NCBI GenBank assembly: GCA_035461245.1
Contig: DATHVP010000130.1
Coordinates: 1 to 64,000 of the forward strand
From: SH-MAG3 sp035461245
GTDB taxonomy: Bacteria > Gemmatimonadota > Gemmatimonadetes > Longimicrobiales > RSA9
DNA length: 64,000 bases
Direction: 5' to 3'
This document shows, one piece after another, positions 48,113 to 56,699 of the stretch. The notes under the pieces are model-generated. The model had not been told where the DNA came from, made no database searches, and saw only the letters and a list, made by a program, of their open reading frames with translations. Every line of letters starts with the position of its first letter. Position 1 is the stretch's first letter. The position numbers and the translations under genes are program-made.

Positions 48113-48874
48113 TTACTGGCTTGCGCCAGAGGCATCGAGCGCGGCGAGGAGCGCCGGCAGCATCTCTGAGGCGCTGCCCCGGAGCCAGAGGGCGCCGGGG
48201 ACGACATCGTCATCGGGGTTCACGACGATGACTGCCGCGCCGTGGCGCCGGGCAACCTGGACCAGGCCCGCCGCCGGATAGACGAGGCCGGACGTGCCGA
48301 CGGACAGGAAGACGTCGCATTCAGCCGCTTCCCGGACCGCTCTGTTCAGTGCCGCTTCGGGCAGCACCTCACCGAACCAGACCACGTCGGGCCTCAGCGG
48401 CGCGCCGCACAGTGCGCAGTTCGGGGGTTCGCCGGCGCCTGGCTCGGCGGGTGCGTGGCGGCATCGGGAGCAGACGATGCGGCCGATATTGCCGTGCAAC
48501 TCCACCACATCTGGACTGCCGGCCCGGACGTGGAGCCCGTCCACGTTCTGCGTGACGAGCGTCAGGCTCGTTCCACTCCCGCGGAGGCGCTCCTGCAGCG
48601 CCGCGATGGCGCGGTGGCCGGCATTGGGTTCGGCACGGGCCACCAGTTCCCGGCGCCATGCGTACCAGCGCCAGACCACGTCGGGCTGGCGCGCAAACGC
48701 CTCGGGCGTTGCCAGGTCCTCCGGTCGGTACCTTGCCCAGAGCCCCGTCTGCGCCTCGCGGAACGTTGGCAGGCCACTGTCCTTCGAGACGCCGGCTCCC
48801 GTCAGCACCACCACGTGCCGGGCGGCCCGCAGGGCTGCGGCCGCCTGCTGCAGCAATGAATCTACCTCGGGCAT
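48113..48874 (-). CDS. cobB: NAD-dependent protein deacylase, class III sirtuin
   Basis: 253-aa sirtuin that removes acyl groups from lysine using NAD. GAGVSKDSGLPTFR, TQNVDGLH and the catalytic His in ELHGNI are present, as is the zinc site CSRC...CALC. The YAWRR stretch keeps the Tyr-x-x-Arg pair that marks SIRT5/CobB-type desuccinylase/demalonylases. Start at ATG 48872-48874; the frame is open upstream to 49192 but that part matches nothing in the family. Confidence 0.93.
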   Translation of the reverse strand: MPEVDSLLQQAAAALRAARHVVVLTGAGVSKDSGLPTFREAQTGLWARYRPEDLATPEAFARQPDVVWRWYAWRRELVARAEPNAGHRAIAALQERLRGSGTSLTLVTQNVDGLHVRAGSPDVVELHGNIGRIVCSRCRHAPAEPGAGEPPNCALCGAPLRPDVVWFGEVLPEAALNRAVREAAECDVFLSVGTSGLVYPAAGLVQVARRHGAAVIVVNPDDDVVPGALWLRGSASEMLPALLAALDASGASQ

Positions 48875-49218
48875 GGATTCGTATGGCTCCTGCACGGGCG
48901 CCGTCAGAAATGACGAGGCCCGCGCGTTATCAGGTTCAGAGTGGCAGCAGCGGCAGCGGTGCCGATGGTGCCGGGACACGACGACAGGACAGATGATGCG
49001 GATCAGCGATTCCAGCAACCTGTGCACGATTGCCATACCGGCCGTCGTGACAACGCACGTCCGGACGACGGACGCGGTGACGGTTGCGATTTTCCCGGAC
49101 ATGGGGAGGGTACGCCAGGATTCGCCATAGACGTCTGCAGCAGCAGCGTCCTCATCGGCCTCCCGGCGCCAGCGTCGGGGGGCCTTTTTCAATATATGGA
49201 ACTGGAGGGTGGTGACTT
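48875..49218. other. Divergent leader region (sirtuin/MATE)
   Basis: 344-bp gap. On the plus strand it holds a hairpin at 49058-49074 (CGTCCG/CGGACG stem) and a classic terminator at 49157-49189, only 29 bp before the MATE start. No known riboswitch fold is recognised. Confidence 0.5.
49157..49189 (+). terminator. Intrinsic terminator in the MATE leader (possible attenuator)
   Basis: GGCCTCCC (49157-49164) pairs with GGGGGGCC (49177-49184) with one G-U, followed directly by TTTTT (49185-49189). No plus-strand gene lies between it and the divergent sirtuin, so it would act on the MATE transcript itself. Confidence 0.6.
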
Positions 49219-50637
49219 ATGACATCGGGCGTACTGGCCAGGCGACGACGAGGGGGCCGGGCCCTCGGCCTGCTGCGCGACGCCGTGCGGGGTCGCAGCA
49301 TTGACGCGGCGGAGGGGCCGGTCCGGCGGGCCGTCATCCTGCTGGCGGTTCCCATGGTCCTCGAAATGGCCATGGAATCGGTCTTCGCGGTGGTGGACAT
49401 CTTCTTCGTCTCGCGCCTGGGCGCTGAGGCCGTGGCCGCCGTGGGCTTTACCGAGTCGCTGCTGGCCATCATCTACACGGTGGCAGTCGGCCTGAGCATC
49501 GGCGTCACCGCAATGGTCGCCCGGCGCATTGGCGAAGGGGACCGGGAGGCGGCGGCGCACACCGCGTTCCAGGCGCTTGCCCTGGGCTTCGCCATCTCGC
49601 TGGTGCTGGCGTTTGTGGGCGTCCTGTACGCCGAGCGGCTGCTCGGGCTGATGGGCGCAGGCGACGACGTCATCGCCATCGGCGCGGGCTACACCAGGGT
49701 CACCCTCGGTGCCAACGTCGTGGTGCTGCTGCTGTTCCTCATGAACGCGGCGTTCCGGGGCGCCGGCGATGCCGGCATTGCCATGCGCGTGCTCTGGCTG
49801 GCGAACGGGCTGAACATCGTGCTGAACCCGCTGCTCATCTTCGGCATCGGCCCGTTCCCCGAACTGGGCGTCACGGGTGCGGCGGTGGGCACGGTCATCG
49901 GGCGCGGTACCGGCGTGATCGCGCAGCTGCTGATCCTTGCCGGGGGCGCGGGCGTGCTGCGTCTCGCGGCGCGTCACGCACGGCTGGCACCCGCGCTGAT
50001 GCTGCGGCTGCTGCGCCTGTCCGGCAGCGGCATGCTGCAGGTCTTCATCTCCACCGCCAGCTGGATCGGGATGATCCGCATCGTCGCCATGTTCGGCAGC
50101 GACGCCATTGCCGGATACACCATCGCGATCCGCGTTGTGCTGTTCGCGCTGCTGCCGGCGTGGGGCCTGGCCAACGCCGCCGCCACCATGGTCGGTCAGG
50201 GGCTGGGTGCCGGACGAGCGGACCGGGCCGAGGAAGCCGTATGGATCGCCGCCCGCCTCAACCTGGCGTTCCTGGGCAGTGTCGGGGTCGTGTTCATGGT
50301 GGCTGCTCCATGGATTGTGGGCATCTTCGCCGCCGACGGCGCCGCCGCGGGCTACGCCGTGCACGGGCTGCGCATCCTGAGCGCCGGCTTCTTCTTCTAC
50401 GCATTCGGCATGGTGCTGACCCAGTCCTTCAATGGCGCTGGCGACACGCGCACGCCCATGCTGCTGAACCTGCTGTGCTTCTGGTGCTGGGAGATTCCGC
50501 TGGCCTGGTTCCTTGCCCATCGTGTGGGCATGGGTCCCGACGGCGCTTTCCTCGCCGTGACCATCGCCTTCTCTACCCTGGCCGTCGTGAGTGCGGCCCT
50601 GTTCCGGCGGGGTAAGTGGAAGCTGCAGATGGTGTGA
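49219..50637 (+). CDS. MATE-family multidrug/metabolite exporter
   Basis: 472-aa cation-coupled exporter with 12 hydrophobic segments in two similar halves (ILLAVPMVLEMAMESVFAVVD; MLRLLRLSGSGMLQVFISTA). Conserved loop residues NAAFRGAGDAG and QSFNGAGDTRTPM are in equivalent positions of each half. Closest in pattern to the NorM/DinF-like bacterial group. The substrate is unknown. GGAGGGTGG lies upstream of ATG 49219; the terminator ahead suggests leader control. Confidence 0.92.
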   Translation: MTSGVLARRRRGGRALGLLRDAVRGRSIDAAEGPVRRAVILLAVPMVLEMAMESVFAVVDIFFVSRLGAEAVAAVGFTESLLAIIYTVAVGLSIGVTAMVARRIGEGDREAAAHTAFQALALGFAISLVLAFVGVLYAERLLGLMGAGDDVIAIGAGYTRVTLGANVVVLLLFLMNAAFRGAGDAGIAMRVLWLANGLNIVLNPLLIFGIGPFPELGVTGAAVGTVIGRGTGVIAQLLILAGGAGVLRLAARHARLAPALMLRLLRLSGSGMLQVFISTASWIGMIRIVAMFGSDAIAGYTIAIRVVLFALLPAWGLANAAATMVGQGLGAGRADRAEEAVWIAARLNLAFLGSVGVVFMVAAPWIVGIFAADGAAAGYAVHGLRILSAGFFFYAFGMVLTQSFNGAGDTRTPMLLNLLCFWCWEIPLAWFLAHRVGMGPDGAFLAVTIAFSTLAVVSAALFRRGKWKLQMV

Positions 50638-50676
50638 TGCCCGGCAGGAACGGTTCTTCCATGGTCCGCCGGCATC

Positions 50677-52185
50677 ATGAGACTGGAACAGCTCTGCAGC
50701 GGCCTGGCAGGCGTCGAATTGCCCCGGGCCGCTGCGCAACTGGATGTCAACGCCGTGCGCGGCGACTCGCGGCAGGTTCAGCCTGGCGACCTGTTCGTCG
50801 CCGTGCCGGGCGAAGAGCAGGACGGCGCGGAGTTCGTGAAGGAGGCCGTCACAAAGGGCGCCATCGGTATCGTCGCGGAGACAGCGCTGGACGCGCCCGT
50901 GCCTGTGGTGGTGGTGCCCGACGCACGGCTGGCGCTGGCGACCCTGACTGCTGAGGCACTCGGCCGGCCCGCCGACTCACTGGTCCTTGCCGGCATCACG
51001 GGCACGCTCGGCAAGACGTCGGTCCTCAGCATGGTCGAGGCGATCCTGAAGGCGGATGGCGTACCGGTCGGCACCGTGGGGTCCCTGGGCATCCACTGGG
51101 ACGGCCATGACGACACCACGCCGAACACGACGCCGGGCGCAGGCGAACTGCAGGAAGCCATGGCCGGGATGGTGGAGGCCGGTACCCGGGTCATGGCCAT
51201 GGAGGTGACCAGCCACGCCCTCATGCAGGGCCGCGTGCATGGACTCATGTACGACGTCGGCGTGTTCACGAACCTGGCCATGCTCGAGCACATGGAGTAC
51301 CACGGTACCTTTGCCGGCTACGTAGACGCCAAGCTCCGCTTTTTCCAGCACCTCAAGCCCCAGGCCCCGCTGGTGTTCAGCGCGGGCGACCGTGCGGTCA
51401 GTGCCGCCGCCAGGCGTCACGGCGGTCCCCGCATTTCCGTCGGCGGCGGCAACTCCATAGTGACGGTGCGCAGAAGCGCCATGTCACTTGACGGCACGAA
51501 GATCACGCTGAACGTGAGGAGACCGCTGTGCCGCGTTGGCGACGCGCCGCTGGAACCAACTGCGTTCACCATACAGCTTGCGACACTGGGTCGGACGAAC
51601 GCTGCCAACGCATCCATCGCCGCTGCGGCCGCGCTCGTCCTCGGCGCCACCGCTGAATCGGTGCAATCGGCACTCGCGCAGATGCGGCCTCCGCCGCGCC
51701 GGCTCCAGGTCCTGCAACACCACGGTCCCGTTGTCATCGATGACACGGTCGGGCACCCGGACAGCATCACCGGCGTATTCGAGGTGGCACAGCGGGTCCC
51801 CCACCGGCGCCTGCACGTCGTCTTCTGCATCCGCGGCCAGCGCGGCGGCGTCATCAACCAGCGGGATGCCGAGGCGCTGGCCATCTGGTCGCGGCAGGTA
51901 CCCATCCATTCATTCGTTACCACATCCGGCGACGACTCCGCCGATGAGCGGAACCGAGTCGAGGCGGAGGAGCGGGATGCCTTCCTGTCGGTGATCCAGG
52001 CGGCGGGCCTGCGCCACCGTCATCATGAACGCCTGGCGGATGCCGTTGAGGCCATGCTTGATGAGGTCCACGAGGATGACCTGGTACTGCTGCTCGGTGC
52101 GCAGGGGATGGATGCCGGCGCGGAGTTGCTGCGGCAGGGGCTGGAAACGCGGGGGCTGGCGAACCCGATGACGGAGCGTCCGTGA
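50677..52185 (+). CDS. Divergent MurE-like Mur ligase
   Basis: 502-aa three-domain Mur ligase: N-terminal MurE-type UDP-binding fold (1-100), ATPase (105-330) and C-terminal Rossmann domain (335-500). The P-loop is TGTLGKTS (Lys about 113) rather than TGTNGKTT. The carbamylated-lysine region YVDAK (Lys219) is kept. The canonical MurE DNPR specificity motif is missing, and the usual VDYAHTPD becomes IDDTVGHPDS. It is not in a cell-wall gene cluster; it lies 39 bp after the MATE gene. Probably a paralogue acting on another amino acid or nucleotide-linked substrate rather than the housekeeping MurE. Confidence 0.82.
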   Translation: MRLEQLCSGLAGVELPRAAAQLDVNAVRGDSRQVQPGDLFVAVPGEEQDGAEFVKEAVTKGAIGIVAETALDAPVPVVVVPDARLALATLTAEALGRPADSLVLAGITGTLGKTSVLSMVEAILKADGVPVGTVGSLGIHWDGHDDTTPNTTPGAGELQEAMAGMVEAGTRVMAMEVTSHALMQGRVHGLMYDVGVFTNLAMLEHMEYHGTFAGYVDAKLRFFQHLKPQAPLVFSAGDRAVSAAARRHGGPRISVGGGNSIVTVRRSAMSLDGTKITLNVRRPLCRVGDAPLEPTAFTIQLATLGRTNAANASIAAAAALVLGATAESVQSALAQMRPPPRRLQVLQHHGPVVIDDTVGHPDSITGVFEVAQRVPHRRLHVVFCIRGQRGGVINQRDAEALAIWSRQVPIHSFVTTSGDDSADERNRVEAEERDAFLSVIQAAGLRHRHHERLADAVEAMLDEVHEDDLVLLLGAQGMDAGAELLRQGLETRGLANPMTERP

Positions 52186-52193
52186 CGCTGGTC

Positions 52194-52619
52194 TCAGACG
52201 CCGGCTTTCTCCGCCATTGGAAGGTCAGTCTTGGAGGGCTTGTAGCGGAACCCCAGCTGCTCCTCGGTGAGGGCCGCCAGGCGCATCATGCGGTCCACGG
52301 AGTGGTGCATGTCCCCATTGATCTGCGCCAGGTCCGCTTCCGCGCCCGCCACACCACGCTGGGCCGCGAGCGCCGTACGGTTCAGGCGACGGACCAGAGT
52401 GATGAAGTAATCCGTCTCCTTCCGCAGCGGCGTGAAGTTCCGCTCGTTCGGGAAGATGGACTGGGTGATACGCCAGACACCGGCCTCCAGCAGGACGAGC
52501 CCTAGCACCGCCAGCAGCACACGATCGTACATGACCTCGACGTAGACTGCCGCGTAGACAACGAGCAGCACGCCGGCCACGGAAAGGGCGAAATGGAATG
52601 AGCCGCGAATCCTTCTCAT
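52194..52619 (-). CDS. Small membrane protein of unknown function
   Basis: 141-aa protein with two adjacent hydrophobic segments (about 8-26 and 32-48: FALSVAGVLLVVYAAVYVEV, VLLAVLGLVLLEAGVWRI) and a cytosolic, helical C-terminal part (ETDYFITLVRRLNRTALAAQ). Start at ATG 52617-52619; the longer frame from 52955 runs antisense through the next gene. Convergent with the Mur-ligase gene (8 bp apart). Confidence 0.65.
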   Translation of the reverse strand: MRRIRGSFHFALSVAGVLLVVYAAVYVEVMYDRVLLAVLGLVLLEAGVWRITQSIFPNERNFTPLRKETDYFITLVRRLNRTALAAQRGVAGAEADLAQINGDMHHSVDRMMRLAALTEEQLGFRYKPSKTDLPMAEKAGV

Positions 52620-52785
52620 GCCGTGCCACGTGGCAGGTGCAATGCCGCGACACCGGCGCAGCGTGTCGACGGTATTGGAAACTGCTGTCCCACAACGTGT
52701 AACAGCCCGTCCTTGACGACGGCGGCGCGCGGTCGCAGCATGCCCGCCAGTGATCGAAGTACCCGCCACCGGGAAAAGAATCGCC

Positions 52786-53418
52786 ATGCGCCTGGACATC
52801 GCTGACCACCCGCTGCTGCGGGCTGCCGCCTTCGAGACGGACTTCCCCGCACCGCTGGGACAGGTTGACGCCGCACCCGCAATGGCGTTCCTGGCGGCGG
52901 CAGCAGCAGCGCCGCTCCAGCGTGACGAGGCGGTGCGCCAGGCCGTGCGGGACATGCTGCGGGCAGGCGGCTACAAGCCGACAGGGCGCGGCAAGCCCGC
53001 CTCCGAGTACCTGGTACGCGCCGCTGAAGAGGGTGGCCTGGCGAGCATCAACGCAGCCGTGGACGCCTGCAACGCGGTCTCCCTGCACAGCGGCCTGCCC
53101 ATCAGCGTGGTGGACGCGGATGGTGTGACGCCACCGCTACGCATCGCTGTCGCCAGCGCCGGGGCCGCATATGTGTTCAACCCGGCGGGCCAGGAAATCC
53201 AGCTTGCGGGGCTGCTCTGCCTGTTCGACGCCGCCGGCCCGTGCGCCAACGCGGTCAAGGACTCGCAGCGTACGAAGACGGGCGCTGACACGACACGGAC
53301 GCTGTCGGTGATCTGGGGCGTGGCCGGGCACGAGGCGCGACTGGACGCAGCCGTCGCCTGGTACCGTTCGCTGCTGGAGTCCATGGGCGCCCGTACGGCG
53401 CCGGTTCAGGTCACGTGA
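52786..53418 (+). CDS. B3/B4 tRNA-binding-domain protein
   Basis: 210-aa protein consisting of the B3/B4 domain known from the phenylalanyl-tRNA synthetase beta chain, where it forms the editing site. The pattern is seen in YKPTGRGKPASEYLVRA, SINAAVDACNAVSL and LPISVVDADGV. Stand-alone copies are thought to edit mischarged tRNA or bind amino acids (family knowledge). ATG 52786 with GGGAAAAGA upstream is preferred over GTG 52750. It overlaps the end of the DNA-ligase gene by 13 bp, tail to tail. Confidence 0.8.
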   Translation: MRLDIADHPLLRAAAFETDFPAPLGQVDAAPAMAFLAAAAAAPLQRDEAVRQAVRDMLRAGGYKPTGRGKPASEYLVRAAEEGGLASINAAVDACNAVSLHSGLPISVVDADGVTPPLRIAVASAGAAYVFNPAGQEIQLAGLLCLFDAAGPCANAVKDSQRTKTGADTTRTLSVIWGVAGHEARLDAAVAWYRSLLESMGARTAPVQVT

Positions 53419-54938
53419 TACAGCCGGACGCGCTCCAGCGTGTCGGCTTCCGCGGCTGACTTGTCGGTCCGGTAGCGCCTCACCCGGGCGAAGCGCAACG
53501 CCATGCCCGCAGGATAGCGTCGGCTGGTCTGCACGCCCTCGAACGCAATCTCCACGACCAGTTCGGGACGGACGTGCACGACATTGCCTTCCCTGGCCAC
53601 CTCCCGCTCGAGCAGCGCCTTCGTCTGCCACTCCAGCAGGACGTCGGTCAGACCCTTGAACGTCTTGCCGAGCATGACGAATCCGCCGCTCTGCTCGTCG
53701 CGGGCGCCCAGGTGCAGGTTGGACAGCCAGCCACGCCGCCGGCCGCTGCCCCATTCCGCTGCCAGGACGACGAGGTCGAGCGTATCCGCTTCCTTGATCT
53801 TGAGCCACGCGCCGCCGCGGCTGCCCGCCTCGTACGACGCATCCAGCGCCTTGGCCACGAGCCCCTCATGTCCCGCTGCCCGCGCCTGACGCAGGAACGC
53901 GTGGGCGGCGTCCGCATCACCAGTGACCAGGCGCGGCACCCGGATGCCGGCGGGCAGGACTTCGTCCATGACCTGCATCCGGCGGGCCGTTTCACGTTCC
54001 ATCAGCGATTCGCCGTCCAGCAGCAGGCAGTCGAAGAAGTATGTGGAGAGCGGCACGTCCTCGCGCAGGCGGTCCACGTCCACGCGGCTGCCGAAGCGGG
54101 ACATGGTCACCTGGAACGGCGCCGGCCGGCCGTCGCTGCGCATGGCGATGACTTCACCGTCCAGGACGATCTCGTGCACCGGCAATGTCAGGGCCTGTTC
54201 CACCAGTTCGGGCACGGCCGCTGTGACGTCATTCAGGCGACGGCTGTAGACGCGCACCTCGTCGCCCTGCCGGTGCACCTGTACACGTGCGCCGTCGAGC
54301 TTGTAGTCCAGGGCCGCATGCCGCAGCCGCGCCATGGCCGCGGCAGCATCGTCAGCCGGTTGCGCGAGCATGGGCTGGACCGGACGGAACAGGGTGACCC
54401 CGAACGCGGCAAGGGCAGCGCTCCCGCCCTCGAGGGCGGCGCGCACCACGGCCGGCAGGTCGCCGGCATACTGGGCGGCCCGGCGGACGGCTGCCACGGG
54501 GACATTGGCGGCCTTCGCCACGGCGTCCGCCATGACGCCCGCCAGCGCGCCCTGGCGCAGCTCGCCCCACAGCAGCCTGGCCAGGAACTCCTGCTCGCTT
54601 GCCGTAGCCTGCTCGAAGAGTTGCTGCAGCGCCTCGCCGCGGCGCCGTGCTGAGCCCGTGCCACTGAGGGCCGCGAGGCCGGTGAAGACGGCGTCCACGT
54701 CGCTCACGCCGAGTGTCGCTGCGTCTGCATGCGCGGCCTCGAGAGCGGCCCTGACTGCGGCGGGCCCGACACCGATGCGCCCCTGCGGCAACTCACCGGT
54801 GAGCCACGCCACGGCTGTCGCGGCCTCATGGGGCGGTGCGCGCCGGATGAGGTCGGCGAGGCGCTCGATCTTGGCCAGGCGGGAGGACTCGCCCGCCACC
54901 GCCCGGGAAGTCTCCACGATGTCGTGCAGCGCGAGCAT
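53406..54938 (-). CDS. ATP-dependent DNA ligase
   Basis: 510-aa ligase of the archaeal/actinobacterial LigB type, distinct from the NAD ligase used in replication. The helical DNA-binding domain is at 1-200, then the adenylation domain with YKLDGARVQ (nucleophile Lys), VLDGEV, FFDCLLLDG, EGLVAKALD and WLKIKEADTLDLVV (motif V), and the OB fold with KTFKGLTD and ELVVEIAFEGVQ. All core motifs are intact, suggesting an active repair ligase. It lies 2 bp after the thioesterase gene in a three-gene operon. Confidence 0.93.
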   Translation of the reverse strand: MLALHDIVETSRAVAGESSRLAKIERLADLIRRAPPHEAATAVAWLTGELPQGRIGVGPAAVRAALEAAHADAATLGVSDVDAVFTGLAALSGTGSARRRGEALQQLFEQATASEQEFLARLLWGELRQGALAGVMADAVAKAANVPVAAVRRAAQYAGDLPAVVRAALEGGSAALAAFGVTLFRPVQPMLAQPADDAAAAMARLRHAALDYKLDGARVQVHRQGDEVRVYSRRLNDVTAAVPELVEQALTLPVHEIVLDGEVIAMRSDGRPAPFQVTMSRFGSRVDVDRLREDVPLSTYFFDCLLLDGESLMERETARRMQVMDEVLPAGIRVPRLVTGDADAAHAFLRQARAAGHEGLVAKALDASYEAGSRGGAWLKIKEADTLDLVVLAAEWGSGRRRGWLSNLHLGARDEQSGGFVMLGKTFKGLTDVLLEWQTKALLEREVAREGNVVHVRPELVVEIAFEGVQTSRRYPAGMALRFARVRRYRTDKSAAEADTLERVRLYHVT

Positions 54939-54940
54939 GG

Positions 54941-55372
54941 TCAGCCGCCCTGGCGTATCCCGCCTCCGAGTTCCGTGATGCGACGACGTACCGCATCCGG
55001 CAGTCGCGTCTTCCTGCCCGCGGCGTAGTCGAAGGCGACGACCACGCCCCCGCCGTCCGCCGCAACGGCGCCGTGGCGCTCGCTCACCACGCGGTACTCC
55101 ATGGTGAAGCGGTCATCGCCGACGTCCGTGGCGCGGGCGCCGACATGGACCGTATCGGGATACGCGAGCGGCAGCCGGAACCGGCAGTGTGTGGACGCCA
55201 GGATGGGCCCCACATCGCCGTCACCCCGCATGCCGATGGCCTCGAGGTACGCGATGCGGGCACTTTCGAAATACCTGAAGTAGACAATGTTGTTGACGTG
55301 CCCGAACGCGTCCATCTCGCCCCAGGCGACGGGGACGGTGATGGTGATGGGAAAGCCCTCGAGTCCGCTCAT
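54941..55372 (-). CDS. Hotdog-fold acyl-CoA thioesterase
   Basis: 143-aa 4HBT/YbgC-type thioesterase. WGEMDAFGHVNNIVYFRYFE contains the catalytic Asp and the start of the central hotdog helix. Probably hydrolyses acyl-CoA or acyl-ACP in the cytosol; chain length unknown. The ATG overlaps the stop of the upstream membrane-protein gene (ATGA), and the ligase follows 2 bp later, so the three are cotranscribed though functionally unrelated. Confidence 0.9.
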   Translation of the reverse strand: MSGLEGFPITITVPVAWGEMDAFGHVNNIVYFRYFESARIAYLEAIGMRGDGDVGPILASTHCRFRLPLAYPDTVHVGARATDVGDDRFTMEYRVVSERHGAVAADGGGVVVAFDYAAGRKTRLPDAVRRRITELGGGIRQGG

Positions 55373-55824
55373 GACCGGAAGAGACGCCCGCCGGCGGCGC
55401 GCGTCAAGCGAGCCAGCAGCGCCACCGCCGCGACGAGGAGGAGACCGGCCACCATGGCGGCAAGCCAGCGGCGGTGCACCCACGAGGTCGCCGAGACGGA
55501 GAGCGGCGTGGTCGCAACGAACCAGGCAGCCACAGCGATGGCAGCGGCGCAGACCCGCGTGATCCAGAGCCGCGCCTGCCACGGCCACGTCAGGGCCAGC
55601 ACGACGCCGAGTTCCACGATGCTGCGGCCAACGAGCAGGGCCAGGCTCTGGAGCGTAGGGATGGCGACAAGCCGGGACTGCTCCAGCCGTTCCGCCGACG
55701 GGAACGTGGCAAAAGCTGACCAGAGCTGCAGCAGCATGGCCAGCCAGCCGAGGATCAGCGCGGACCACGCGAGCGTGCGCCACGTCTGCGGGTCACGGAT
55801 TGCGCTGGCCGACGGTGTGTGCAT
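55369..55824 (-). CDS. Four-helix membrane protein of unknown function
   Basis: 151-aa protein with four hydrophobic segments (about 18-38, 55-80, 84-105, 118-140). No charged catalytic residues in the helices and no recognised family. First gene of the operon with the thioesterase and DNA ligase. ATG 55822-55824 chosen because the frame upstream of it encodes a low-complexity basic stretch overlapping the divergent gene's promoter region. Confidence 0.6.
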   Translation of the reverse strand: MHTPSASAIRDPQTWRTLAWSALILGWLAMLLQLWSAFATFPSAERLEQSRLVAIPTLQSLALLVGRSIVELGVVLALTWPWQARLWITRVCAAAIAVAAWFVATTPLSVSATSWVHRRWLAAMVAGLLLVAAVALLARLTRAAGGRLFRS

Positions 55825-55912
55825 ACGGTTCAGGTCCCTGCGGGTTCGCGGCGAAGGCTGTCGGGACCCGGAGTGTGCAGACAGGCGACGATGATGACAA
55901 GGTGCAGACGAC

Positions 55913-56509
55913 ATGGATGCGACGTTCCTGATCCTGCTGCTGGCGCTGTTCCTGACGTGGCTCGCGTGGCTCGCGGCGCGCCAGAAGACGCGCATGGCCG
56001 CCGCTGAACAGGCGACACAGCAGCAGCGGAACAGCTACACGCTGGAGGATTGGGAGGACGGCCGCGACCGCGGGTTCCACGTCATCGGCCCCGACGGGAC
56101 ACGGCTGGCGCCTGCGGACCTCGACTGGGCGCAGCACGGGCTCATGACGACGGAAGTGTTGGCCCACGGCCGCGGGGTTGAGGATGCGGGCAACAGCGAG
56201 GCTGCCGCCGGCAGCGGGGAGTCCACCGCCGGCAGCGGGGGGTCCACCGCCGGCAGCAGGGAGTTCACCGCCGGCGCAAGGGTCGAGTTGATTCCCGCAG
56301 GCGACGCAGCGGGAAGCGTAGGGGTATGGAACACCCGGATGACGGCCAGGGCGGGCGACCTGCCGCCTGACACGGCCCGCGCGGTTCTCGCCCTCGGCGC
56401 GGACGACGCCGTGGGTGAGTGCCTGGTCCTCGAGGAACGCCTCGCGGGTGACGGCCGCATCGCTCTGCGCCTGCTCCTCGTCCGGCACGACATGCTGCTG
56501 GACGGCTGA
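55913..56509 (+). CDS. Membrane-anchored protein with HIRAN-like C-terminal region
   Basis: 198-aa protein. Residues 4-22 form one transmembrane anchor (FLILLLALFLTWLAWLAAR). A Ser/Gly/Ala-rich linker contains three 7-residue tandem units (about 98-119). The C-terminal 75 residues (VELIPAGDAAGSVGVW, AGDLPPDTARAVL, CLVLEERL, IALRLLLV) follow the strand-helix pattern of HIRAN-type domains, which bind DNA ends in helicase contexts; the match is weak and a function is not assigned. AAGGTG lies upstream of ATG 55913. Confidence 0.55.
   Translation: MDATFLILLLALFLTWLAWLAARQKTRMAAAEQATQQQRNSYTLEDWEDGRDRGFHVIGPDGTRLAPADLDWAQHGLMTTEVLAHGRGVEDAGNSEAAAGSGESTAGSGGSTAGSREFTAGARVELIPAGDAAGSVGVWNTRMTARAGDLPPDTARAVLALGADDAVGECLVLEERLAGDGRIALRLLLVRHDMLLDG
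56206..56271 (+). repeat. Three 21-bp in-frame tandem repeats
   Basis: Units coding AGSGEST, AGSGGST and AGSREFT in the linker of the HIRAN-like protein, with a partial fourth (AGA). Confidence 0.75.
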
Positions 56510-56699
56510 GGCGTTCCGTGGACGGCGGTCAGGGCGCACCACCGCGTACCTGCGCCCGCCGGGTCATCCGTGGCGACTGGCGGAGGGGCGTGATCTGCCG
56601 CGCGATCCCCTGTGCGGCAGAAGCGCTGCAACACCGGGCCTTGTCCCGCAGGCGTGGCCGGGCGATCATTCAGAAAACCTGCTGTCCGGAGTGCCTGCC

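Noticed and set aside
49058..49074. Mini-ykkC (guanidine-II) riboswitch before the MATE gene
   Set aside because: Only one hairpin with an ACGA-containing loop is present, the loop has five bases, and the required second ACGR hairpin is not found.
48875..49192. Longer N-terminus or separate small protein upstream of the sirtuin
   Set aside because: The frame is open but the peptide is basic, Cys/His-rich without family match, and the sirtuin fold begins right after ATG 48874.
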